Assembly: GCA_001689415.1 (NCBI GenBank)
Contig: LUJM01000001.1
Coordinates: 18,813 to 50,859, forward strand
Direction: 5' to 3'
From: Bacteroidales bacterium M2
GTDB lineage: Bacteria > Bacteroidota > Bacteroidia > Bacteroidales > Muribaculaceae
Length of the DNA: 32,047 nt
The position numbers and the translations under genes are program-made. Each line of letters starts with the position of its first letter. The stretch's first letter is position 1. Of the stretch, positions 15,481-22,959 are shown piece by piece. The notes under the pieces were generated by a model. It did not search any database. It was not told the DNA's origin and saw nothing but the letters and a program-made list of their open reading frames with translations.

Positions 15481-15488
15481 TAAATTTG
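15481..15488 (+). promoter_or_regulatory. -7 box (TAAATTTG) of oadA
   Basis: TAnnTTTG match with a TTTC at 15457-15460 as a -33 candidate. The predicted start near 15493 gives a leader of about 37 nt. Confidence 0.6.
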
Positions 15489-15529
15489 CAAAAGTAAAAG
15501 AAGAATATCCATATTTAAAACGAAATAAG

Positions 15530-17401
15530 ATGGAACAACGTAAATTGAAACTCCGCGACCTGACGCTGCGCGACGGGCAGCAATCACTCTTCGCCACACG
15601 TCTGAGCCAGGCAGAAATCGACAAGCTCCTGCCTTATTACGAAAACGCCGGCTTCTATATCATGGAAGTCTGGGGTGGCGCTATCCCCGATTCAGTGATG
15701 CGCTATCTCGACCAGTCGCCATGGGACCGTCTGCGCATCGTTTCGAAAGCAATGAAGGGCAAATCGCTTCTTTCAGCTTTGTCACGAGGCCGCAACCTCT
15801 TCGGATATGTTCCTTACCCTGACAGTGTACTCGAGGGCTTCTACAAAGAGGCTATCACCAACGGCCTCAACGTGATGCGTATCTTCGACGCCCTCAACGA
15901 TATAGACAATGTGCGCGAATCAATCCGCATGATCAACAACCTTGGCGGCATCGCCGACGGTGCTGTTTGCTACACCGTAGACCCCAAGCCCGAAGCACCT
16001 GCTGAAAAGAAAGGTTTCTTCTCGCGCCTCTTTGGCAGCAAGCCCGCTGAGCCCGAAAAAATCTTTACCGACGAGTATTTCGTAGAGAAAGCACGCGAAA
16101 TGGAACGCCTCGGTGCCAAGATCATTACCCTGAAGGATATGGCAGGTCTTGTTACCCCGAGCCGCGCAGCATCGATTATCTCGAAGCTCAAAGCCAACCT
16201 CACAGTGCCCGTAGACTTCCACACTCACTGTACTCCCGGCTACGGCCTCGCATCGAGCGTAATGGCAATCATCAACGGTGTCGACATCCTCGATACCAAC
16301 ATATGGTGGTTCGGCGGCGGCTCTGCAGCCCCTGCAATCGAGCTTATCTATGTATTCTGCCAGAAACTCGGCGTAGAACTCGACGTGAACATGAAAGCCG
16401 TGGGCGAAATCCGCGAGCACCTGCTCGACGCCCGCAAATCGCTTGCCGCATTCGACCTCAACAAGGACAAGATGCCGCGTAACTTCGATCCCCTCGCCGA
16501 CAAACTTCCTGCCGACGTCGAGGCCGAATTCGACCGCGCCGTGGCAGCAGCCAAAGCCGGAGACGAAAACACCCTTCTTGACGCCTGCCACAAAATCGAA
16601 GCTTATTTCGGTTTCCCCAAACCCAACGAAATTGTCAAGAACGCCGAAGTACCCGGCGGCATGTACTCGAATATGGTTGCACAGCTCAAGGCTCTCGGCG
16701 CAGAAGACCTGCTCGAGGACGCTATGCGCCTGATTCCCATGGTACGCCGCGACGCAGGCTTAGTACCCCTCGTAACACCTACCAGCCAGATTGTAGGCAG
16801 CCAGGCCGTGAGCGTGGCCCTCGACCGCAAGAAAGGCCAGCCCGACTATTCGAACCCCTCGAACCAGTTTATCTCGCTCGTTAAAGGCGAATACGGTCAC
16901 ACCCCCGTGCCTGTAGCCCCCGCATTCCGCGAGAAAATCACCGGCAGCCCAATCGAGAAACCCTACGATGTAAACAACTACAAGAAGCCCGCCAACCCGA
17001 CACTTGCCGAGTACGGCGACGTGCCTCTGGCTTCTAACAAGGAAGAAGAACTTCTGCTCGAGCTTCTACCCACAGTTGCCAATACCTTCCTACGCAAACG
17101 CCGCGCCGAGGAGTACGCCAAGACTGCCGCTGCCGCCGCACCTGCCGTAGAAGAAAAGGTAGAGCAAAAAGACCAGGCTCCTATCACCGGTCCCACACTC
17201 GCTGCACCCATGGGTGGACGCATCATCGAAATCAAGGTAGCTCCCGGCGACAAGGTGACTAAGGGTCAGACTGTGCTTGTATACGAAGCTATGAAGATGG
17301 AAAACGACGTACCCGCCGAGCGCGAGGGCGTAGTTAAACGAATCTTCGTGAAAACCGACGACGTTGTTGCAACAGACCAGGTACTCGTAGAATTCGAATA
17401 A
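15530..17401 (+). CDS. oadA: Biotin-dependent carboxyltransferase, oxaloacetate decarboxylase alpha / pyruvate carboxylase B type
   Basis: 623 residues. The HMGL-like carboxyltransferase domain has TLRDGQQS (12-19), the catalytic-lysine motif KDMAG (202-206) and the metal site HTH (231-233). The conserved PYC_OADA domain follows (about 300-480), then an Ala/Pro-rich hinge and a biotinyl domain with EAMKMEN (Lys589, 35 residues from the C-terminus, the canonical spacing). It moves carboxyl groups between oxaloacetate/pyruvate and biotin. Sodium-pump beta and gamma subunits or a biotin carboxylase are not adjacent, so decarboxylase or carboxylase use cannot be decided here. A ~25-residue insert (about 152-176, with GFFSRLFG) interrupts the catalytic domain. 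A strong terminator follows. Confidence 0.9.
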   Translation: MEQRKLKLRDLTLRDGQQSLFATRLSQAEIDKLLPYYENAGFYIMEVWGGAIPDSVMRYLDQSPWDRLRIVSKAMKGKSLLSALSRGRNLFGYVPYPDSVLEGFYKEAITNGLNVMRIFDALNDIDNVRESIRMINNLGGIADGAVCYTVDPKPEAPAEKKGFFSRLFGSKPAEPEKIFTDEYFVEKAREMERLGAKIITLKDMAGLVTPSRAASIISKLKANLTVPVDFHTHCTPGYGLASSVMAIINGVDILDTNIWWFGGGSAAPAIELIYVFCQKLGVELDVNMKAVGEIREHLLDARKSLAAFDLNKDKMPRNFDPLADKLPADVEAEFDRAVAAAKAGDENTLLDACHKIEAYFGFPKPNEIVKNAEVPGGMYSNMVAQLKALGAEDLLEDAMRLIPMVRRDAGLVPLVTPTSQIVGSQAVSVALDRKKGQPDYSNPSNQFISLVKGEYGHTPVPVAPAFREKITGSPIEKPYDVNNYKKPANPTLAEYGDVPLASNKEEELLLELLPTVANTFLRKRRAEEYAKTAAAAAPAVEEKVEQKDQAPITGPTLAAPMGGRIIEIKVAPGDKVTKGQTVLVYEAMKMENDVPAEREGVVKRIFVKTDDVVATDQVLVEFE

Positions 17402-17423
17402 AATCCAATAAGGAATAAACAAT

Positions 17424-17469
17424 AAAAAATCCGGAGATTAGAAAACGAATTCTGATCTTCGGATTTTTT
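17424..17469 (+). terminator. Intrinsic terminator of oadA
   Basis: A 15-bp stem with one G-T pair (AAAAAATCCGGAGAT / ATCTTCGGATTTTTT) ends in six Ts, 23 bp after the stop. The A-run on the left arm would let it work on both strands. Confidence 0.88.
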
Positions 17470-17576
17470 GCTTTTAAAATTTCTAATCTCAAGTTTCACA
17501 AGTTCGACCTGTTTTCGGGTTTGTGGTATGAGACTCTAATCCGATGATGTGTATTTAATGGGTTCAGCATCCCCCA

Positions 17577-17595
17577 CTCTCGTAGGGTCGCGGCA
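17577..17595. repeat. 19-bp intergenic repeat, copy 1
   Basis: CTCTCGTAGGGTCGCGGCA is identical to 32020-32038. Both copies are intergenic, which suggests a REP-like family, though two copies are few. Confidence 0.5.
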
Positions 17596-17708
17596 CAATG
17601 CTATTAACTTAAGGAGAAAGAGTGTCCTTTTGAATAATCACTCCTTAAGTAAACTGCATTGGCTAATGTGTTTCTACTTGTAAAACTTGCATTTCCAATC
17701 TAATAATC

Positions 17709-18734
17709 ATGCGCAGCATAGTCACAGCCATAATACTTCTGAGCGGCATTTTGATGCATGCAGCCTCGCCGGGATTGAGAGCCTCGATAAGCGAAATAAT
17801 CGGCAACAACCGGGTAGGCGTAGCAGTTATAACATCGCGCGGCGACACTATCAGTGTTGGCAACGAAGGCTATTTCGACCTTGCAAGCGTGATGAAATTC
17901 TATCAGGCAGCTGCCCTGAGCCGGGTGTACGACTTCGACACGCTTGTGCGCAAGCAAATACGAGTGACCGCCGAAGACCTTCGCCGCGACACTTGGAGCC
18001 CGATGCGAGCCGCAGCTGACGAGGTGCCGTTCGACATCAGCCCGGTAGGCCTCCTTGACTACAGCCTGAATATGAGCGACAACAATGCGGCAGATATCCT
18101 ATTCGACCGCTTGTTGACTCCCGAGAAAGTAGACAGCATAGTGAGAAATGACTATGGGGCACAGAAGTTTGCAATCGGCGCCACAGAGGCAATGATGCAT
18201 GCCGACACCTCGACAAGCCGCCTCAACCGCGCCACGGCTCTCGATGCGGCAGAGTTTATATACCGCTTCTTTACCGCCGACACAACGGCCTCGGCAACCT
18301 TGGTCAAGGCTGTAATGGCCAAAGACACGCCTTTCGGGCGGCAGCGCATACCCTCGGGCATCGAAACATCCTCGGCGAAGGTATTTCACAAAACCGGCAC
18401 AGGATTTACCGCACCCGACTCGACGGTAACGCCCGTCAATGACCTCGCATTTATATCCTACCCCACTGCGCGAGGTTTTGCCTGCTACTCATTGGCTGTT
18501 TTTACCGCAGGCATGACAGTGGCTGATGCCGAAGCACTTATAGCCGAAATATCGCGGGTTGTATACACCTCGGTAATCGTAGACGAGTCGTTGGTGATGA
18601 ACTCCGAAGCGCAGGTATACGCCGGAAAACGCAAGCCCGGCAAGACTACATCGAACGAAGATGACGGCGGTATATTAGGCGCGGTAATCAGCGAAGTACT
18701 TTTTGAAATAATCGACAGTGCATTAAGCGATTAA
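17709..18734 (+). CDS. Class A beta-lactamase (CfxA/CepA-like subclass A2)
   Basis: 341 residues with a signal peptide (MRSIVTAIILLSGILMHAAS). The serine beta-lactamase motifs are all present: SVMK (60-63, catalytic Ser and Lys), SDN (123-125), the omega-loop Glu in ATEAMMHAD (E160) and HKTG (227-230). The order and surrounding residues (TWSPM, DNNAADILF, NDLAFISYP) match the Bacteroidales CfxA/CepA group, which hydrolyses penicillins and cephalosporins in the periplasm. After the core a ~50-residue tail (291-341) carries a basic/acidic linker and a hydrophobic helix (GILGAVISEVLFEIIDSALS) not usual in the family. No mobile element adjoins it, so it is probably a resident chromosomal gene. 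The substrate range is unknown. Confidence 0.88.
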   Translation: MRSIVTAIILLSGILMHAASPGLRASISEIIGNNRVGVAVITSRGDTISVGNEGYFDLASVMKFYQAAALSRVYDFDTLVRKQIRVTAEDLRRDTWSPMRAAADEVPFDISPVGLLDYSLNMSDNNAADILFDRLLTPEKVDSIVRNDYGAQKFAIGATEAMMHADTSTSRLNRATALDAAEFIYRFFTADTTASATLVKAVMAKDTPFGRQRIPSGIETSSAKVFHKTGTGFTAPDSTVTPVNDLAFISYPTARGFACYSLAVFTAGMTVADAEALIAEISRVVYTSVIVDESLVMNSEAQVYAGKRKPGKTTSNEDDGGILGAVISEVLFEIIDSALSD

Positions 18735-18752
18735 GCACGAAGCCAAGATATT

Positions 18753-19523
18753 CTATTCCAGCAACTTCCTCATCACATCGAGCAAGGCATCTCCTGACGC
18801 AAGCAGAGAATAATTGCGGTCGGGGCGTATGCTCAATACCGTTGCGCCGGCCTCTGTGGCTATAAGCCGTCCGGCAGCAATGTCCCAGTGTTTTAGATTC
18901 AGTTCCCAATAAGCATCATAGAATCCGGCAGCGACATAGCAAAGATCCATAGCCGCCGAACCCATGCGTCGCACAGCCCTCACATGAGGCACGATTGCCA
19001 TGATTTCGCGCAGGTTGTTGTCGGGATTATCGTTTTTATCGTATGGCACACCGGTAGCCACGACAGCGCAAGAAATCTCTGCCTTGTCGGAGCACGAAAT
19101 GCGCTTGCCGTTGAGGAAAGCTCCACTACCCTTGACAGCATGGAACAACTCGCGCATATAGGGCGCATACACAACACCTACGACAGCCTCGCCAAAGTGC
19201 TCCAATGCAATAGAGCAGCAGAATACCGGCAAGCCCTGACTGAAATTGGTGGTACCGTCGAGGGGGTCGACCACCCAGCGCCATTCATGATCGGCGTTTT
19301 CGACCCCGCTCTCCTCGGCTATGATACCGTGGTCGGGAAAACGCTGATGAATAGTCGTTTTTATATAATCCTCGGCAGCCTTGTCGGCTGCTGTTACAAC
19401 GTCGCTGTCGTTGAGTTTGGTGTGCATGTCGAGATGCGAGGTGCGGAAGTATTCGAGGTGTATATCCCCGGCCTTACGAGCCATCTCCATAGCAGCTTGG
19501 AGGTATTGATTATAATCTGCCAT
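18753..19523 (-). CDS. Inositol monophosphatase family protein (SuhB-like)
   Basis: 256 residues from the ATG at 19523. Metal-dependent phosphatase motifs: EES (70-72), DPLDGTTNF (86-94) and WDIAAG near residue 211. These bind Mg2+ and hydrolyse inositol 1-phosphate or related sugar phosphates. CysQ/FBPase-like substrates cannot be excluded. The frame extends to a TTG at 19550, but that codon lies inside the -7 box (19548-19555), so the downstream ATG is right. It converges on the beta-lactamase with an 18-bp gap and no obvious terminator. Confidence 0.9.
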   Translation of the reverse strand: MADYNQYLQAAMEMARKAGDIHLEYFRTSHLDMHTKLNDSDVVTAADKAAEDYIKTTIHQRFPDHGIIAEESGVENADHEWRWVVDPLDGTTNFSQGLPVFCCSIALEHFGEAVVGVVYAPYMRELFHAVKGSGAFLNGKRISCSDKAEISCAVVATGVPYDKNDNPDNNLREIMAIVPHVRAVRRMGSAAMDLCYVAAGFYDAYWELNLKHWDIAAGRLIATEAGATVLSIRPDRNYSLLASGDALLDVMRKLLE

Positions 19524-19547
19524 AGTTCTTTTTCGGTTTGAATGATA

Positions 19548-19555
19548 CAAAGGTA
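19548..19555 (-). promoter_or_regulatory. -7 box (TACCTTTG) of the inositol phosphatase gene
   Basis: The minus-strand box gives a leader of about 20 nt. It is divergent from the AGCS promoter 67 bp away. Confidence 0.65.
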
Positions 19556-19621
19556 AGCGTTTTCGGTGGAATCAAATCAATTAAAAAACTTAAAATACGA
19601 GTTGAAGTGAGGAATAATGTG

Positions 19622-19629
19622 TAACTTTG
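19622..19629 (+). promoter_or_regulatory. -7 box (TAACTTTG) of the AGCS gene
   Basis: The box ends 4 nt before the ATG at 19634, with a TTG at 19602-19604 as a -33 candidate. The predicted transcription start falls on the start codon. Confidence 0.65.
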
Positions 19630-19633
19630 CATC

Positions 19634-21061
19634 ATGTTGGATCAAATAGGACAATTCATTATAAATGCTGCCGAAGTGTTATGCGGCTACCCGCTGTTTT
19701 TCTTGCTCATCGGTGGCGGGCTTTATTTATTTATAAGTTCCGGCCTGGTATCTGTTCGACGCCTCCCGGCCGCACTTCGCGAACTCCGCACCAAGCCGGA
19801 CAAGAAGGCCGAGAACGGCCAGATATCATCGGTACAGGCCCTTGCTTCGGTAGTGGCTGCTACTGTAGGCCTTGGCAATATCGCCGGTGTGGCAATCGCC
19901 CTTGTCATGGGCGGACCGGGTGCGATATTCTGGATGTGGGTCAGCGCCCTTGTTGGCATGGCCACTAAATACCACGAGGGCGTACTGGCAATCATGTACA
20001 AAGGTACTGACGACAAAGGCAACCCTCAGGGCGGACCAATGCACATAATAACAAGGGGACTTGGACCGAAATGGACACCGCTGGCAAAATTCTTTGCAGT
20101 GGCCGGTCTGTTCGGAACGCTGTGCATCATGAATGCCAACCAGCTCACCGAGGCGTTTATGACCACATTTACGACTCCGGAGGGCGTGGCATCGAACAGC
20201 TTCCTTAGCAATGTCGGAGGCTATTTGGGCCTCGACAATGTGCGCACCTACCGCTTGCTTTTCGGCGCAGCTATTGCAGTAATAGTTGGCGCGGTTATCC
20301 TTGGCGGTATCAAGCGCATAGCTCGAGTGGCTACTATTATGGTGCCGTTTATGGTGGGATTATACTTCCTGATGGTACTGTTTATCATCATCACCAATAT
20401 CGAAGGCGTACCCGGGGTATTCAAGAGTATATTTGCCGAGGCATTCAACTTGCGGGCAGGATTCGGCGCCCTGGCCGGTATCGCTATCATCGGTGCTCGC
20501 AGGGCAGCCCTTGTGAATGACGCGGGCATCGGCACTGCATCGATTATGCACGGTGCTTCACGCAACAACCAACCGGTTCGCGAGGGTCTGATAGCCATGC
20601 TCGGTCCGAGCATCGACTCGGGTCTGGTATGCACACTTACGGCAGTGGCGATACTTCTCTGCGGCGACATAAACGTAGACGGCGTAAAGGGCCTCGAGGT
20701 GGCGATGAAGGCATTTAGCAACGGCATACCGGCAGGCGATATACTGCTGATGTGCATCGTGGTGTGCTTCGCCATGTCGTCGATGTTCTCATACTCCTTT
20801 TATGGCACCACATGTGCCAACTATCTTTTCGGCACTCGCAAGGGGCGGTACTATTCGTGGGCATTCCTTGCTTCGTTGGTAGTATTTGCCGTTGTACCCC
20901 TTGAGGCTGCAGTTGGCGCATGCGACCTATTCTACGCCCTCATGGCCATACCGACCATGACTGCGGTACTTTTCCTGAGCCCCAAGGTGCGCAAGGCCAC
21001 TAAGGAGTATTTCGACAAAAAGGATAAAGGCACAGAAAAACAAACTCAGAATCATAAATAA
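19634..21061 (+). CDS. Sodium:alanine symporter, AGCS family
   Basis: 475 residues with about ten to eleven transmembrane helices. Family hallmarks are SSVQALASVVAATVGLGNIA and GGPGAIFWMWVSALVGMATKY in the first third, and NDAGIGTASIMHGAS (the NEAG-type motif) in the middle. It imports alanine or glycine with Na+. A cytoplasmic charged tail (KKDKGTEKQTQNHK) ends the protein. The gene has its own promoter and lies 14 bp upstream of lgt, so the transporter, lgt and the TPR gene probably form one transcript. The start rests on the -7 box right next to the ATG. Confidence 0.92.
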   Translation: MLDQIGQFIINAAEVLCGYPLFFLLIGGGLYLFISSGLVSVRRLPAALRELRTKPDKKAENGQISSVQALASVVAATVGLGNIAGVAIALVMGGPGAIFWMWVSALVGMATKYHEGVLAIMYKGTDDKGNPQGGPMHIITRGLGPKWTPLAKFFAVAGLFGTLCIMNANQLTEAFMTTFTTPEGVASNSFLSNVGGYLGLDNVRTYRLLFGAAIAVIVGAVILGGIKRIARVATIMVPFMVGLYFLMVLFIIITNIEGVPGVFKSIFAEAFNLRAGFGALAGIAIIGARRAALVNDAGIGTASIMHGASRNNQPVREGLIAMLGPSIDSGLVCTLTAVAILLCGDINVDGVKGLEVAMKAFSNGIPAGDILLMCIVVCFAMSSMFSYSFYGTTCANYLFGTRKGRYYSWAFLASLVVFAVVPLEAAVGACDLFYALMAIPTMTAVLFLSPKVRKATKEYFDKKDKGTEKQTQNHK

Positions 21062-21075
21062 TCAAACAAGTGCAT

Positions 21076-21936
21076 ATGCTTCCCTCATTCATCACATGGG
21101 ATGTCAACCCTACAATAATCGACAGCTTCGTGACCGTGCGCTGGTACGGCCTGATGTTTGCGATAGGTTTCTGGATCGGATTCAACATCGTAGCCAAGAT
21201 GTTCAAGCGCGAAGGTGCGCCTGAGCGCTGGCTCGGAATACTGTTGCTCTACGTGGGCGTAGCTACTATCGTAGGCGCACGTCTGGGCCATGTTTTCTTC
21301 TATCAATGGGATTATTACAGTGCTCATCCGTGGAAAATCCTTGCCACATGGGAGGGCGGCCTTGCAAGCCACGGCGGTGCTATCGGCATCATCATCGCGG
21401 TGATACTGTTTTCGATATTTACCAGCAAGCGAAATCCTCTGTGGACATTCGACCGCCTCACGGTGGCTATAGCGCTCGTGGGCTGCCTGATACGAATCGG
21501 CAACCTGATGAACAGCGAGATTTTCGGTTATCCTACCGACCTGCCTTGGGGATTCAAGTTTATCCGTTCGGCCGAATGGCAGAGCGAATTTGCACCCTTG
21601 GCCTGTCACCCGACACAGATTTACGAGGCTCTGTGCTATCTGGCCTTGTTCGGTTTGATGATGTGGATGTACTGGCGTAAGAATGCAGGCGAACGCCCGG
21701 GATTGCTATTCGGTACATTCCTTATCGGTACTTTTGCCTCACGCTTCTTTATAGAATTTATCAAAAACGACCAAGTGCCTTTCGAAGCATCGATGACTCT
21801 GAATATGGGCCAATGGCTTAGCGTGCCGTTTGTAGCTTTGGGTATTTTCCTGATATGCCGGGCGCTGACACACAAGCGTGTCAAAATTGAGTACCCCAAC
21901 GAATTTGCACCCGAGCCTAAAACCAAACGCAAATGA
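21076..21936 (+). CDS. lgt: Prolipoprotein diacylglyceryl transferase
   Basis: 286 residues from the ATG at 21076; a GTG two codons upstream is possible but less likely. A seven-helix inner-membrane enzyme that attaches diacylglycerol from phosphatidylglycerol to the lipobox cysteine, the first step of lipoprotein maturation. Lgt hallmarks include VRWYGLMFAIGFWIGF, GARLGHVFFYQ, GGLASHGGAIG with the essential His, and the signature GCLIRIGNLMNSEIFG. FIGTFASRFFIEFIKNDQ-like residues appear near the C-terminus (here LIGTFASRFFIEFIKNDQ). It would modify the NigD-like lipoprotein in this window. It overlaps the following TPR gene by 4 bp. Confidence 0.95.
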   Translation: MLPSFITWDVNPTIIDSFVTVRWYGLMFAIGFWIGFNIVAKMFKREGAPERWLGILLLYVGVATIVGARLGHVFFYQWDYYSAHPWKILATWEGGLASHGGAIGIIIAVILFSIFTSKRNPLWTFDRLTVAIALVGCLIRIGNLMNSEIFGYPTDLPWGFKFIRSAEWQSEFAPLACHPTQIYEALCYLALFGLMMWMYWRKNAGERPGLLFGTFLIGTFASRFFIEFIKNDQVPFEASMTLNMGQWLSVPFVALGIFLICRALTHKRVKIEYPNEFAPEPKTKRK

Positions 21937-22769
21937 ACAGAATCGCAAGCTCTCTCCTACTGTTAGCCGTATGCTTCTGTGCCTACGGACAGTCAAGCAA
22001 GGATATCGACGAAGAAGACCCCTACTATCTCCTTTCGGGACAAGCTGACAAGGCTATTGCCGAGGGCGATTATGAGTCAGCTGTAGCTCGCTTGCTCGAA
22101 GCGATGTCGATACGCCCCGACGCGCCCGAGAATGTGATGCTGATGTCGAATCTCGGCATGGTGTATTCATATCTCGACCGCGACAGCCTTGCCTTGGCGA
22201 CTCTTGGCAAGGCTCTTGACCGCGCTCCGGCCATGCGCACCGTGCTTGCAAACCGCGCACATGTGCTTTTGAAAATGGGCCGTGACCTTGAGGCCCGCCA
22301 CGACCTCGACAAACTCGTGTCGGTAGATTCGCTCAATGTAGAAGCTCGCTATCTGCGCGGTCTCCTCGCTCTTGCCGCCAATGAGGACAGCATTGCGTCG
22401 GATGATTTTGTGGTTCTCGAGAGCCTGTCGCCTAAGAGCCTTATCACCGCCATAGCCAAGGCGTCGTTGCTCACCAAACAGGGCCGTACAGCCGAGGCCC
22501 TGCCCTACCTCGAACGCATGGCTTCGCTCGACCCTCAGCCCGAACATTTTGCAGTTCTTGCCGAGACTCAGCTTGCGCTTGGAAGACTGTCGGAAGCAGG
22601 CGAAACTATCAAATCAGGTATGGAGAAGTATCCTGAAAATGCCGAACTCTATTTTTGCCGCGCCAAACTACACCGCGACCTCTACGAACTCGACCGAGCC
22701 CGCGAAGATGCCCGCAAAGCTGCCCGCCTCGGTATTCCTAAGAATAAAATCAAGGAACTGAATTTGTAG
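21933..22769 (+). CDS. Exported TPR protein
   Basis: 278 residues with a signal peptide (MNRIASSLLLLAVCFCAYGQ). The rest is a row of tetratricopeptide helices from about residue 35 to the end (ADKAIAEGDYESAVARLLEA, YSYLDRDSLALATLGKALDR, LALGRLSEAGETIKSGMEK, DLYELDRAREDARKAARLG). TPR arrays bind other proteins, and the partner is unknown. The ATG overlaps the lgt stop (ATGA), so translation is coupled. A strong bidirectional terminator follows between this gene and alaS. Confidence 0.88.
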   Translation: MNRIASSLLLLAVCFCAYGQSSKDIDEEDPYYLLSGQADKAIAEGDYESAVARLLEAMSIRPDAPENVMLMSNLGMVYSYLDRDSLALATLGKALDRAPAMRTVLANRAHVLLKMGRDLEARHDLDKLVSVDSLNVEARYLRGLLALAANEDSIASDDFVVLESLSPKSLITAIAKASLLTKQGRTAEALPYLERMASLDPQPEHFAVLAETQLALGRLSEAGETIKSGMEKYPENAELYFCRAKLHRDLYELDRAREDARKAARLGIPKNKIKELNL

Positions 22770-22853
22770 GTCGATTTCCATTGCTTTAAGCATCAGCAAT
22801 ACTTGAGAGCGTCCTCTTTAAGGATGCAACACACAGACAACCATTTAAATATA

Positions 22854-22913
22854 AAAAACTCCGAGAGGGTGATATTGCCGTATAATCGGCTTTTGCACCC
22901 TCTCGGAGTTTTT
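22854..22913. terminator. Bidirectional terminator between the TPR gene and alaS
   Basis: A perfect 18-bp stem (AAAAACTCCGAGAGGGTG / CACCCTCTCGGAGTTTTT) has A and T runs at its outer ends, so it can stop transcription from both sides. A small nested stem (GCCG/CGGC, 22877-22890) lies in the loop. Confidence 0.92.
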
Positions 22914-22922
22914 ATGTTATTA

Positions 22923-22950
22923 AGCTTGGCAAGCTATAACTTGCCAAGCT
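22923..22950 (-). terminator. Second hairpin just downstream of alaS
   Basis: The perfect 11-bp inverted repeat AGCTTGGCAAG / CTTGCCAAGCT with a 6-nt loop lies 9 bp past the alaS stop. It may be an alaS-specific terminator or a 3'-end stabiliser ahead of the larger one. Confidence 0.65.
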
Positions 22951-22959
22951 CTCAGTGCT

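Larger units (their letters stand above)
17402..17708. other. Intergenic region between oadA and the beta-lactamase
   Basis: Contains the oadA terminator (17424-17469), a 19-bp repeat shared with the right end of the window (17577-17595), and a 10-bp inverted repeat ACTTAAGGAG/CTCCTTAAGT (17607-17616 and 17641-17650). There is no clear TAnnTTTG box and no gene. Confidence 0.7.
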
